The notes under the pieces were generated by a model. It did not search any database. It worked only from the letters and a program-made list of their open reading frames with translations, and was not told where the DNA came from. Shown in pieces: positions 1 to 8,519 of a DNA stretch of 64,000 nt. The number at the start of each line of letters is the position of its first letter. Positions within the stretch are counted from its first letter, which is position 1. Both the position numbers and the translations under genes were made by a program. Origin of the DNA: Clostridia bacterium (lineage in GTDB: Bacteria > Bacillota > Clostridia > Oscillospirales > Acutalibacteraceae); contig JAFTSH010000001.1 of the NCBI GenBank assembly GCA_017467405.1, forward strand, positions 1 through 64,000, written 5' to 3'.

Positions 1-178
1 AACCCCTCAGTCAGCGTTGCTGACAGCTCCCCTTACACAGGGGAGCCTTATATAACTGCCCGTTTACGGGTTGCAGTACGTGTAATGCGATAATACAATT
101 TCAGTAGTCCCTTTCAGGGATGAAGCCTGTATTAGCCCCTTATAGGGGCTGTGCAAGCCACCGGTTCAACCGGTGGTC
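1..178. repeat. Cluster of five short hairpins, non-coding
   Basis: Five inverted repeats follow one another with almost no other content: GTCAGC/GCTGAC (10-15/19-24), CTCCCCT/AGGGGAG (27-33/39-45), TCCCT/AGGGA (108-112/116-120), AGCCCCT/AGGGGCT (134-140/144-150) and CCACCGGTT/AACCGGTGG (158-166/168-176). No reading frame with a ribosome binding site lies here. Inference: a dispersed non-coding repeat of the kind scattered through gut Clostridia genomes, or the end of a decayed mobile element that continues to the left. A genome-wide search for the same block would decide. Confidence 0.5.
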
Positions 179-208
179 TTGACTTGCCCGAAACCGAACG
201 CAATACGG

Positions 209-391
209 TCAGTCTTCCTTTTGCTTCGGCTCCATGTCTTCAAGCGCGTATTTGCAGCATTGCAGCACGAGAAGATTGAAGGATATTCCGTTTTCTGCGG
301 CAACCTCGTTGAGCTTCTCAAACAGTGGCTCGGTAAAACGCACCGTGCGTGAAACGGTTGCATTTTTCAGCTCGTTATCGACCTTGAACAT
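209..391 (-). CDS. Small ribbon-helix-helix-like protein
   Basis: This 60-residue protein has the profile of Arc/CopG-type ribbon-helix-helix proteins: a short N-terminal strand with alternating residues (SRTVRFTEPLFEKLNEVA), then two helices. Proteins of this fold usually bind DNA as dimers and often autoregulate. The start at 391 was chosen because AGGAG lies eight bases upstream (400-404); a longer upstream frame exists but has no such site. No toxin-like partner is adjacent, since its neighbour at 486-971 is a lipoprotein. The DNA-binding role is inferred from size and pattern only. A second small protein of similar type sits at 54094-54279. Confidence 0.7.
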   Translation of the reverse strand: MFKVDNELKNATVSRTVRFTEPLFEKLNEVAAENGISFNLLVLQCCKYALEDMEPKQKED

Positions 392-485
392 AATATCAAC
401 TCCTATATTATCAAAAAGCTTGTTATGTATCCGTTTACGGTTAAGTTTTTCGGTTGTAAAACGACAAGCTGAACCTTGTGTCGTC

Positions 486-971
486 TTACTGCTCCGAAAC
501 CGTGAACTCGGCGGCAAGGGTAGCCAAAACCTTGCTTCCGTCCTCGGCCCTTTCGGCCGAAAGATAAAAATTCTTGATAATGCGGTAGCGCCCATCGGAT
601 AAGGCCTCTGAGTGCTGCTTTGCAAGGTCGATCACGACCTCGGCGCTCTCCCCGTCGGGCAGCTTATATGCGATCTCGATAAACCAGCCGCCGTCCTTGC
701 CGAAGGGGACGGTTTTCCATTCGCCGTCTTCAAACCTCTGCGCGGTATAGGCCTCGCCGTAGGTCACCTCGTCACCGGTGTTGTTTTCAACCGTCAGGGT
801 GAGAGAGGAAAGCGCTCCGCCGTATTCCTCCTGCTCTGCTCTGAAAACAAGACCCTCGACCTCGGTGATGCTGCCTTCGTCGATTTTTGAACCGTCTGCC
901 GGCTTCTCGGAGCAGCCCGCAAAAAGAAGGAGCGACAGAAGGATGACGGCTATACGTAAGCACTTTTTCAT
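486..971 (-). CDS. Lipoprotein with Ig-like (Big_14-type) domain
   Basis: The 161-residue product starts with a signal peptide and a lipobox (LLLFAGC, Cys about residue 20), so it should be lipid-anchored on the outer face of the membrane. The mature part reads as one immunoglobulin-like beta-sandwich: the pattern SLTLTVENNTGDEVTYGEAY, a Trp-Lys pair, then GRYRIIKNFYL near the end matches the Big_14 type of bacterial Ig-like domain common in Firmicutes lipoproteins. No enzymatic motif is visible, and the exact role is unknown. A consensus promoter lies just upstream (1021-1049), so it is probably transcribed alone. Confidence 0.8.
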   Translation of the reverse strand: MKKCLRIAVILLSLLLFAGCSEKPADGSKIDEGSITEVEGLVFRAEQEEYGGALSSLTLTVENNTGDEVTYGEAYTAQRFEDGEWKTVPFGKDGGWFIEIAYKLPDGESAEVVIDLAKQHSEALSDGRYRIIKNFYLSAERAEDGSKVLATLAAEFTVSEQ

Positions 972-1020
972 ATCTCATCACCTGTTATCTTTATTTGCAG
1001 AACTGTATCTGCCTATAATT

Positions 1021-1049
1021 ATTGTACCGTAGATGTAAAACAATGTCAA
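1021..1049 (-). promoter_or_regulatory. Sigma-A-type promoter of lipoprotein gene
   Basis: Read on the minus strand, TTGACA (1044-1049) and TACAAT (1021-1026) are separated by 17 bp, an almost perfect housekeeping promoter, about 50 bp upstream of the start at 971. Confidence 0.75.
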
Positions 1050-1128
1050 TATAAACGTAAAACCGTGTCAACGCTCTTGCCGTTTGTGAATTTCCGCGTC
1101 GGCGTCAGCGAGCCGCAAACGCATGATA

Positions 1129-1156
1129 AAAGCCTTGCTTTCCAAAGCAAGGCTTT
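1129..1156 (-). terminator. Terminator of the Gfo/Idh/MocA gene
   Basis: A perfect 13-bp stem (1129-1141 with 1144-1156) with a two-base loop lies 20 bp beyond the stop of the leftward gene 1177-2427; its ends are A/T-rich on both strands. Confidence 0.75.
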
Positions 1157-1176
1157 CGTTATTTCAGGTCGGTATA

Positions 1177-2427
1177 TCAGCTGTTGACCAGATCGAGATA
1201 CTTTTTGATCTGTTCCTCGGTCGGCTTGTAGTCGGTTACCGAGCAGCAGGGGATGTTGGGTACGACGCCGTTTTCGCCGTAGCAGGGGGTCAGACGGTCG
1301 TTCTCGTACTGCTTTCTGCATTCCTCGAGTCTGAAGTCGGGGATATCGTAGGGAGCACCGCCTTCGAGCATCGAACGGTGTGCGAGTATCGCGACGGAGG
1401 ACATTGCGACCGCCGAATAAATATCGAAGGGGAACTCGGGCTGGCAGCCGTTTTTGATGCAGTCGACGAAGTGACGGACGGTCAGATAGTCGCCGCCGCC
1501 GTGGCCGCTCTGCTTGATGAAATCCTCGTCCTTGTCGTTCCATTCGGGCTCGTAAAAGTTGACCTCCTCCATTCCCTCGGGCTTCGACCAGCCGTTATAT
1601 CTGAGCATTACCTTTTCACCCATGCCGCGCAGGTTTTCAATCTGTCCCTCGGTACCGCAGATACGGTAGGAGTTGCTGTGTGCGCCGAAGGCGGAGCAGG
1701 CAGTGAACTTAAAGACCGAGCCGTCGTCGTTGAGGGTGGTTATTATTGCCGCAATGTCGGGAGCGGAATAGCATCCGCCGGGATCGTTACGGTTTACGGG
1801 TGCGGAGCAGTTAAAGCTGGTCACCTTTTTGGGGGTCGCACCGGTCGCGCGCATAATGGGACCCAGCGAGTGGGTGACGTAATAGGACTTGGGAATATAG
1901 TTTCTCCAATGGTCGGCGCGGTAAACGTGTGCCTTGTAGAAGGGCGCGTCGTAGGGGTTTGCGGGATGGTTGTACTCTCCCTCGGCGTAGACGATCTTTC
2001 CGAGGGTTCCGCCGTCACAGACGCGCTTCATCTCGCGGTTGAACTTCATCTGCGGATAGTTCTCGGCCAGCATATAGATTACCGAATCGTTCTTTTCAAA
2101 GGCGCGGATAAGCTCAACGCCCTCGGCCATCGTTCCGTTGCTGATGCACTCGGAATAGACGTGGATGCCCTTCTCGAAGCATCTTATTGCATAGGGGGTA
2201 TGCTCGTGGAAGTAGTTGGCAAGCACGACTGCGTCCATATCGTGCTCGATAAAGGAGTCGAAGTCGTTGTACCAGATGAAATCCTTGCCGAGGCAGTTCC
2301 TTGCGTGCTGCTCACGTTCACTGCGCTGGTCGCAGACGGCGACGATCTCACAGTTGTTCATCAGGAAATTCTGACCGAGGCTGATGCCGCGCTCGGTGCC
2401 GAATATACCTACTCTGATCTTTTTCAT
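1177..2427 (-). CDS. Gfo/Idh/MocA family oxidoreductase (GH109-like)
   Basis: A 416-residue cytoplasmic protein with an N-terminal Rossmann fold (IRVGIFG, then VAVCD) and a C-terminal Gfo/Idh/MocA domain, so it binds NAD(P) and acts on a sugar or cyclitol. The usual EKP motif is replaced by SECIS (about residues 92-96), so the catalytic Lys of typical dehydrogenases is absent. A GHGGGDY motif near residue 313 resembles the Gly-His-Gly-Gly stretch of GH109-type NAD-dependent glycosidases, so a glycosidase role is a real alternative. The start at 2427 has a GGAGG site close upstream. It lies divergent from the GH92 mannosidase, consistent with shared glycan catabolism. The substrate is not determined. 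Confidence 0.8.
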   Translation of the reverse strand: MKKIRVGIFGTERGISLGQNFLMNNCEIVAVCDQRSEREQHARNCLGKDFIWYNDFDSFIEHDMDAVVLANYFHEHTPYAIRCFEKGIHVYSECISNGTMAEGVELIRAFEKNDSVIYMLAENYPQMKFNREMKRVCDGGTLGKIVYAEGEYNHPANPYDAPFYKAHVYRADHWRNYIPKSYYVTHSLGPIMRATGATPKKVTSFNCSAPVNRNDPGGCYSAPDIAAIITTLNDDGSVFKFTACSAFGAHSNSYRICGTEGQIENLRGMGEKVMLRYNGWSKPEGMEEVNFYEPEWNDKDEDFIKQSGHGGGDYLTVRHFVDCIKNGCQPEFPFDIYSAVAMSSVAILAHRSMLEGGAPYDIPDFRLEECRKQYENDRLTPCYGENGVVPNIPCCSVTDYKPTEEQIKKYLDLVNS

Positions 2428-2711
2428 AGCAAAACCTCCGTTTGGTTTAGTTTTAATCAGTTTAATAGGTTTTTCGGGTCAAAACAATAGAAAATTTCCA
2501 TGTTTTTATTTGAATGTGTTTGCTTTGAAGGCGGCAAAAGACCGACGGTGAGCTGTGGGAGCTTACCGCCGCACGGGAAGTGCGGTTTTACGGAATAAAT
2601 CAATAAAACAATAAATTATGTCTATATTTAGATTGAAAGTTCGGGAAATGAATGGTATAATTACAGTGTATGTATAAAAATACGGCATCAGGCCGTTTTC
2701 TGGAGGCAGAT
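2428..2711. other. Divergent intergenic region with two stacked hairpins
   Basis: No gene is visible. It carries the ribosome site of the leftward oxidoreductase and the promoter of the GH92 gene. Between them sit two adjacent hairpins: GGTGAGCT/AGCTTACC (2547-2554/2560-2567) and CCGCAC/GTGCGG followed by TTTT (2569-2574/2580-2585). They lie upstream of the mapped GH92 promoter, so they could end a rightward transcript or serve as a regulator-binding site. Confidence 0.5.
2633..2661 (+). promoter_or_regulatory. Promoter of GH92 gene
   Basis: TTGAAA (2633-2638) and TATAAT (2656-2661) are spaced by exactly 17 bp. Transcription would begin near 2668, which excludes the ATG at 2670 as a start and supports 2712. 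Confidence 0.8.
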
Positions 2712-5700
2712 ATGAAAAGATCAACATTGCCCGAAAGCTTTCCCGAAAAGGTTCTTTTCGCTTCCTCGTTCGACGGGGATTTCGTAAACGTGAGCGAAGA
2801 ACCGATCAGACTTTCGGTAAAGGCAGGCCCCGAAGATCCCTGGATCGGACCTTCCGGTACGGGCGTTTCCGGAGCACACACTCTTTGCGTTGAGGGCCAT
2901 TCTTCGGTAGGTAAGGCTTCGGTCACACTTTTTGATTCACTTTCGGTCGAGGTCAGTACCGACACCGTTTTCACCTATCATATTTTCCCGTCCTTTACCG
3001 GCGAGCGTTACGATTATGATTACAGCCAGATGTATTTTGCGCTGGCGCTGTATTTTGACGACGGAAGCCGTGCCGAGCTGATTGATCAGAACGGCAACGC
3101 ACTCGACCCCGTTTCTCAGGGAAAGAGCCGCACGCTTTATACCCATCAGTGGAACCAGCTCTACGCTTCGGTCGGCGCATATGCGGGCAAGAGAATTCAA
3201 AAAATCGTTCTCGAGTACGAGATGCCTGAGGGCAAAAGGGAGTTCTGCACCTATTTTGACGACGTTTCCGTATGCGACAAAAAGGCGGACGTCAAGACCA
3301 GACCCTGCCATCACGTCAGCATCATGAGGGGCACGAACGACTCGCGTACCTTCTCTCGCGGACTTATTACGCCTGCAATAACCGCACCTCAGGGCTTTTC
3401 GATGTACTGCCCCGTGACCGCCACCGAAAGCCGCAAGCATTACGATTGGTTTTCGCACAATCTGCTTTGCATGACCGTCACCCACGAGCCCTCGGTCTGG
3501 ATCGACGACCGCGGAACATGGCAGTTTATGGTCAACACCTCCAAGGACGAGAAGGATGAGAATATCCTTACCAAAGATCTGAAAAACAAGCTCGACCACA
3601 AGAGGGAGCGCGGCTTTGCTCATTACTATTCGATCAGCTTCGGCGAGGATGGCGGAGACGCGGCCGATTCCTCCCTTGAGATGACGCCGACGAGCCACGG
3701 CGTAGCCGTCCGCTTCAGATACGGCAGCACCGCAAAGAACCACAGCGTTATCTTTGACAACTATTTCGGAGACTCGCTGGTGACCTACAATGCAGACGGC
3801 AGCTTCGTTGCCTATTCCGAACACAAAAGCAACGGCTCGGGAAGACTTTACGTTTACGGTAAGTTCGACACCTGCCCGAGAGCGACCGCCGTCAGGGGCA
3901 GGAGCTCGATTGCGACGTTTGACGCCGACGAGGTAAACCTCAGCTTTGCAACCTCATATATCGACTGCGATCAGGCCAAGAGGAATTTTGATCTTGAGCT
4001 TTTGGGCAGAAGCTTTGACGAGCTTTGCGAGCAGTCGGCCGACGAGTGGGACGAAATACTTTCCCGAATTACCGATATCAAGGGTGCGAGGGAGGAGCAG
4101 CTTGACAACGTATATTCTGCGCTCTACCACCTCTTCAAATTCCCCAACCTGATGTCCGAAAATACGGGCACCGCCGACGCACCCGTCTGGAAATACCGCA
4201 GCCCCTACTCGAAAGAGGTAGAGGACGGCGTGATTTACATCAACAACGGCTTCTGGGATACCTACCGTACCGCGTGGTCGGGCTACACACTCTTTTCTCC
4301 CGAAAAGACTCCCGAGCTTCTTGACGGATTTATCCGCCACTATCACGATCAGGGCTGGATCCCCCGTTGGTCGGCGCCCGGCGGCGTAAACTGCATGGTC
4401 GGTACCTCCAGCGACGTGATCTTTGCCGATGCTCTCGTAAAGGGCTTTGATTTCGATATCGAGGGGGCCTACCGTTCGGCCGTAAAGGACGGCGCGGTAT
4501 ACCCCGAAAATCCCACCAACGGCGGCCGTGCCAGAATGGAGCGTTCGGTATTTCTCGGCTACACCCCCGGCTCGCACGAGGAGTTCTCCTGGTCGATCGA
4601 GGGATATATCAACGACTACGGCATTTCGCAGATGGCAAAGATACTTGCCGAAAGAGCCACCGACGAGAAGAAGAGGGAAGAATACCTCGCCGACTACGAA
4701 TACTACCGTCACCGCGCACTTAACTACACGCTCCTTTTCTGTGACGGAGAGGGGGTTGAAAACAAGTGGTTCCGCGGAAAGGACGACCTCGGCAACTGGA
4801 CCGACGGTAACTGCCGCAACGGAAGCTTCGATCCCTTCTTCTGGGGACGTGACTATACCGAGACCGACGCCTTTAACATGGCCGTCAGCGTTGTGCAGGA
4901 CGGCAAGGGCATCGCAAATCTCTACGGCGGCCCTGCCGAGATGGCCAGGAAGATCGACGCCGTATTTGAAACGCAGGGAGTTCACCGCGGATACAGCGCC
5001 GTCGACGGTGACGAGCGCAGCGGCATCCACGAGCAGCGCGAGGCCAGAGAGGTAAAGCTTGGCAGACTCGGACTTTCCAACCAGCCCTCGCACCACGTTA
5101 TATATATGTATAACCATACGACGGATCATTACAAGACCCAGAAGTATGCCCGTGACTGCGTAAAGCGTCTGTTCGTCGGCGCACGCTTCGGTCAGGGCTT
5201 CCCCGGTGACGAGGACAACGGCGAGATGTCGATGTGGTACCTTTTCTCCTGCATGGGCTTCTATCCCGTATGCGTCGGCAGCGGTGAGTATACCATCGGT
5301 TCGCCTGCGTTCGAGGAGATGACGGTCCGTTTCGGTGACAAGTCCCTCAGGATCGTTGCAAAGAACAACAGCGACGAGAACGTCTATATTCAGAGTGCCA
5401 GCCTCAACGGCAAGCCGCTCGATACCTGCGTTCTGACACACGAGCAGGTAACGGAGGGCGGAGTGCTTGAGTTCGTGATGGGTAACACCCCCTCCGATTG
5501 GGCAAAGGGCACCGCGCCCGTTTCCCTTACCGAGGGCGACGAGCCTGCGAAGCCCTGGCGTGATACCGTTTGCCCCGCGGCTTTGCATACCGTTTCGGAC
5601 AGCTTTACTTCCGATCCCGTAGAGGTCTGCACCGTTACCTCCAACGTCGGAACGATAAGAGCCGCCCTTGACAACAACTCCAAGACCGAGGCGGTGCTTG

Positions 5701-5984
5701 CCGATCGGACGACGGTGGTCTTCTCCTCTCCCGAGGTCAGAAAGGTCGAGGCCGTCACCCTTACCTCTCCCGCAGGAGGAAGCAGCGTGATAAATAGCTT
5801 TGCGGTATACGGCGCCGTCAATTCGGGCGAGTGGGAGAGCCTCGGAGATTGGAAGGATCTCGAGTTCGAGTGGGCACAGTACACAAGACCCTTTATCCTC
5901 AAAAATGCCAAGCCCTTCAACCACTACAAGCTGGTCTTTGAGGGTGCCAAGGCACTGGCCGAGATCGAGCTTCTCGGAGAATAA
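2712..5984 (+). CDS. GH92 family alpha-mannosidase, cytoplasmic
   Basis: This 1090-residue protein belongs to glycoside hydrolase family 92, calcium-dependent exo-acting alpha-mannosidases that trim mannose from N-glycan-like substrates. The family signatures are clear: NQPSHHVIYMYNHT (about residue 790) and GDEDNGEMSMWY (about 833), which carries the family's catalytic acidic residues. An N-terminal beta-sandwich precedes the (alpha/alpha)6 part. Residues from about 960 form an extra F5/8-type C (discoidin-like) domain. The start was placed at 2712, with GGAGG six bases upstream, because the in-frame ATG at 2670 coincides with the predicted transcription start. There is no signal peptide, so it should act inside the cell on imported oligosaccharides, whereas Bacteroides homologues are exported. 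Confidence 0.92.
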   Translation: MKRSTLPESFPEKVLFASSFDGDFVNVSEEPIRLSVKAGPEDPWIGPSGTGVSGAHTLCVEGHSSVGKASVTLFDSLSVEVSTDTVFTYHIFPSFTGERYDYDYSQMYFALALYFDDGSRAELIDQNGNALDPVSQGKSRTLYTHQWNQLYASVGAYAGKRIQKIVLEYEMPEGKREFCTYFDDVSVCDKKADVKTRPCHHVSIMRGTNDSRTFSRGLITPAITAPQGFSMYCPVTATESRKHYDWFSHNLLCMTVTHEPSVWIDDRGTWQFMVNTSKDEKDENILTKDLKNKLDHKRERGFAHYYSISFGEDGGDAADSSLEMTPTSHGVAVRFRYGSTAKNHSVIFDNYFGDSLVTYNADGSFVAYSEHKSNGSGRLYVYGKFDTCPRATAVRGRSSIATFDADEVNLSFATSYIDCDQAKRNFDLELLGRSFDELCEQSADEWDEILSRITDIKGAREEQLDNVYSALYHLFKFPNLMSENTGTADAPVWKYRSPYSKEVEDGVIYINNGFWDTYRTAWSGYTLFSPEKTPELLDGFIRHYHDQGWIPRWSAPGGVNCMVGTSSDVIFADALVKGFDFDIEGAYRSAVKDGAVYPENPTNGGRARMERSVFLGYTPGSHEEFSWSIEGYINDYGISQMAKILAERATDEKKREEYLADYEYYRHRALNYTLLFCDGEGVENKWFRGKDDLGNWTDGNCRNGSFDPFFWGRDYTETDAFNMAVSVVQDGKGIANLYGGPAEMARKIDAVFETQGVHRGYSAVDGDERSGIHEQREAREVKLGRLGLSNQPSHHVIYMYNHTTDHYKTQKYARDCVKRLFVGARFGQGFPGDEDNGEMSMWYLFSCMGFYPVCVGSGEYTIGSPAFEEMTVRFGDKSLRIVAKNNSDENVYIQSASLNGKPLDTCVLTHEQVTEGGVLEFVMGNTPSDWAKGTAPVSLTEGDEPAKPWRDTVCPAALHTVSDSFTSDPVEVCTVTSNVGTIRAALDNNSKTEAVLADRTTVVFSSPEVRKVEAVTLTSPAGGSSVINSFAVYGAVNSGEWESLGDWKDLEFEWAQYTRPFILKNAKPFNHYKLVFEGAKALAEIELLGE

Positions 5985-5998
5985 ATCCAAAAAGAAAA

Positions 5999-6028
5999 GA
6001 TGCACGAGTTTTTCGTGCATCTTTTTTT
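5999..6028. terminator. Bidirectional terminator between GH92 and glnA
   Basis: A 9-bp stem (5999-6007 with 6013-6021) is followed by seven T on the plus strand and flanked by an A-rich run on the left, so it can end both converging transcripts. Confidence 0.85.
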
Positions 6029-6065
6029 AGTGTCGTTGAGGGTGCGGTTTACAGACTCGGGTTTA

Positions 6066-8150
6066 TTATACTCCGAAGAGAAGATCCTCGTAGGTCGGCA
6101 TCGGCCAATATTCAGAGGCGGTGTCGCACTCCATTGCGTCTGCCTTTTCGCGCACCGTTGCCATGTCGGCAAGTATGACGTCGCGGTAGTATCTTGCGTG
6201 CTCAAGACGGTCTGTGATCGAGGGCGCGGCCTTGAGGTCGGCTTCGAGCTTTCTGACCGCTCTGAACATCTCGCCGTTGAGGGCGGAGAGGGAGCCGATC
6301 AGCTCGTTGTGTGCCGAGGCGTCTGCGCCGTATTCTCCGAGCGCGCCTGCCGCCGAGCAGAGCTCGCTGACGTAGGCCGAAACGGCGGGGAAGATGTCCT
6401 TCTTAGCGATCTCCACGGCGGTAAGAGCCTCGATGTTGATCACCTTTGCGTACATCTCAAGGAGAATGTCGTAGCGTGAGAACATCTCCTGCTGTGAATA
6501 CACCTTATGGCTCTCAAACAGGCGGAGATTCTTTTCGGATATCATGCAGGGCAGGGCGTCGACGGTGGAGGTGAGGTTGAGAAGTCCGCGGCTCTCGGCC
6601 TCCTTCTTCCATTCGTCGGAATAGCCGTCGCCGTTGAAGATGATGCGCTTGTGCTTCTTGATGGTGCGGCGGATCAGGGTGTTGAGAGCTTCGGTAAAGT
6701 CGTCGGCCTGCTCGAGCTCGTCGGCGAACTGCCTGAGGGATTCGGCTACGATGGTGTTGAGGATTATGTTCGGGTCGGCGACCGATGCGGTCGAGCCGAG
6801 CATTCTGAACTCGAATTTATTTCCCGTAAATGCAAAGGGCGAGGTGCGGTTGCGGTCGGTGTTATCCTTGGGGAAGGCGGGCAGAACGTCCGCACCGAGG
6901 GTCATCTTTCCTGCGGTGTGTGCGCTGTACTTGTGTCCCGTTTCGATGGCTTCGAGTATCTCGCTCAGCTCGGTTCCGAGGAACATCGAAACGATGGCGG
7001 GAGGAGCCTCGTGACCGCCGAGACGGTGGTCGTTTCCTGCGGAGGCGACCGAAACACGGAGCATATCCTGATAGTCGTCAACCGCCTTGATAACGGCGGT
7101 GAGGAAGAGCAGGAACTGTGCGTTGTCGGCAGGGGTTTTGCCCGGCTCGAAGAGGTTTACGCCCGTGTCGGTGGCGAGAGACCAGTTGTTATGCTTACCG
7201 CTGCCGTTGACACCCTCGAATGGCTTCTCGTGCAGCAGGCAGACGAGGCCGTGCTTTGCGGCGACCTTCTTCATCAGCTCCATGGTGAGCTGGTTGTGGT
7301 CGGCTGCGATGTTGGTGGTGGTGAAGATGGGAGCAAGCTCGTGCTGTGCGGGAGCGGCCTCGTTGTGCTTGGTCTTGGCAAGCACTCCGAGCTTCCAAAG
7401 CTCCTCGTCCAGCTCCTTCATAAAGGCCGAGACCCTCGGCTTGATTACGCCGAAATAGTGGTCGTCCATCTCCTGACCCTTGGGGGGTACGGCACCGAAA
7501 AGGGTGCGTCCGCAGAAGATCAGATCGCGGCGGCTGTCGAACATCTCCTTATCAACGAGGAAATATTCCTGCTCGGGGCCGACCGTTACGATGGCCCTGT
7601 TTACGGTGTTGTTGCCGAAAAGGCGCAGCACCCTTACGGCCTGCTCGCTGATGGCCTCCATCGAGCGGAGCAGAGGGGTCTTTTTATCAAGCACCTGTCC
7701 GTTGAAGGAGCAGAATGCGGTGGGAATACAGAGAGAGCCGTCCTTTACGAAGGCGTAGGAGGTGGGATCCCACGCGGTGTAGCCGCGTGCCTCAAAGGTG
7801 GCGCGCAGTCCGCCCGAGGGGAAGGACGAGGCGTCGGGTTCGCCCTTGATGAGCTCCTTGCCCCTGAACTCCATGATGACGTGTCCGCCGTCGGTGGGGG
7901 AGATAAAGGAGTCGTGCTTTTCGGCCGTGATGCCGGTCATAGGCTGGAACCAGTGGGTGTAGTGGGTGGCTCCGAGTCCTACCGCCCAGTCCTTCATAAC
8001 GCTCGCGACGACGTTAGCCACCTCAAGATCGAGGGGCTTTCCTGCGTCAATGGTCTTTTTAAGGGCCTTGTAGGTTTCTTTGGGGAGCTTTTCCTTCATG
8101 ACCGATTCGTTAAAAACGTAACAGCCGAACATTTCCGGGACCTTGCTCAT
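6066..8150 (-). CDS. glnA: Glutamine synthetase type III
   Basis: The 694-residue product is a GSIII-type glutamine synthetase, which makes glutamine from glutamate, ammonia and ATP; its length is right for type III (about 700) and far above type I (about 450). Visible signatures include [12 protein letters not shown], the [10 protein letters not shown] stretch that begins the substrate-binding core, and [17 protein letters not shown]. The start at 8150 follows an AGGAGG site spaced seven bases; an in-frame start 14 codons further upstream would be inside the ribosome site. It is a single-gene unit behind its own promoter (8256-8283) with mutually exclusive hairpins in the leader (8205-8244), which points to transcription attenuation by nitrogen state. 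Confidence 0.95.
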   Translation of the reverse strand: MSKVPEMFGCYVFNESVMKEKLPKETYKALKKTIDAGKPLDLEVANVVASVMKDWAVGLGATHYTHWFQPMTGITAEKHDSFISPTDGGHVIMEFRGKELIKGEPDASSFPSGGLRATFEARGYTAWDPTSYAFVKDGSLCIPTAFCSFNGQVLDKKTPLLRSMEAISEQAVRVLRLFGNNTVNRAIVTVGPEQEYFLVDKEMFDSRRDLIFCGRTLFGAVPPKGQEMDDHYFGVIKPRVSAFMKELDEELWKLGVLAKTKHNEAAPAQHELAPIFTTTNIAADHNQLTMELMKKVAAKHGLVCLLHEKPFEGVNGSGKHNNWSLATDTGVNLFEPGKTPADNAQFLLFLTAVIKAVDDYQDMLRVSVASAGNDHRLGGHEAPPAIVSMFLGTELSEILEAIETGHKYSAHTAGKMTLGADVLPAFPKDNTDRNRTSPFAFTGNKFEFRMLGSTASVADPNIILNTIVAESLRQFADELEQADDFTEALNTLIRRTIKKHKRIIFNGDGYSDEWKKEAESRGLLNLTSTVDALPCMISEKNLRLFESHKVYSQQEMFSRYDILLEMYAKVINIEALTAVEIAKKDIFPAVSAYVSELCSAAGALGEYGADASAHNELIGSLSALNGEMFRAVRKLEADLKAAPSITDRLEHARYYRDVILADMATVREKADAMECDTASEYWPMPTYEDLLFGV

Positions 8151-8204
8151 ATGCTTTCCTCCTGACAAAAGAACGGATGGCCGAAGCGGCACAATATCAA
8201 AAAG

Positions 8205-8244
8205 GGCGCTGCGGGTAGGATGTTCGCCTGCAACGCCATCGTTG
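8205..8244 (-). promoter_or_regulatory. Probable attenuator in the glnA leader
   Basis: On the minus strand a terminator-like stem (8230-8237 with 8205-8212, one G-U pair) is followed by five T. Its 5' arm is also part of an alternative upstream hairpin, CAACG-ATGG-CGTTG (8231-8244). The two structures cannot form together, the arrangement of a terminator/antiterminator switch. GSIII and ammonium genes of Clostridia are known targets of ANTAR-protein antitermination; whether this leader is one is inference. It lies inside the predicted 5' untranslated region (about 100 nt). Confidence 0.55.
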
Positions 8245-8255
8245 TTATGTTTTGA

Positions 8256-8283
8256 ATTATATCACCGCCAAGGTGAAATTCAA
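8256..8283 (-). promoter_or_regulatory. Promoter of glnA
   Basis: On the minus strand, TTGAAT (8278-8283) and TATAAT (8256-8261) are separated by 16 bp. Transcription would start near 8249, leaving the attenuator-like hairpins in the leader. Confidence 0.7.
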
Positions 8284-8461
8284 AGCATTTTTTGCAAAAA
8301 AATTCAAGTTTGGAATAATAACAAAGGCAATCTCGCCGCAAAAGCCGCTTTTTGTGCCATTTGCCGAGGATTTTACAGGGGTTGCAGACATTTTTTCTGC
8401 GCCATCCGGACGGTGTAATCCCTAATCGCAACGCGTGAGGATGTTATTTTACATTTTTCTG
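8284..8461. other. Intergenic stretch between divergent glnA and murI promoters
   Basis: No gene is visible between the two promoters. The sequence is A/T-rich on the glnA side. I see no operator I can name. Confidence 0.4.
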
Positions 8462-8490
8462 TTGAAATAAAGGGCGGGGTTGTGTACAAT
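8462..8490 (+). promoter_or_regulatory. Promoter of murI
   Basis: TTGAAA (8462-8467) and TACAAT (8485-8490) with 17 bp spacing, 30 bp upstream of the start codon. Confidence 0.75.
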
Positions 8491-8519
8491 AATATAAACG
8501 AACCTAGGGAGGCGAGATA

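Noticed and set aside
2670..2711. Upstream ATG as start of the GH92 gene
   Set aside because: It lies two bases from the predicted transcription start and has no ribosome site, whereas the ATG at 2712 has GGAGG correctly placed.
3954..6020. A 688-codon open frame on the minus strand opposite the GH92 gene
   Set aside because: It mirrors the codon structure of a well-identified gene on the other strand, has no ribosome site and no recognisable domain. Long antisense frames are expected in GC-rich coding sequence; the same applies to 25670-27520 (opposite metG), 6507-8165 (opposite glnA) and 59466-60137 and 61531-62373 (opposite RHS sequence).
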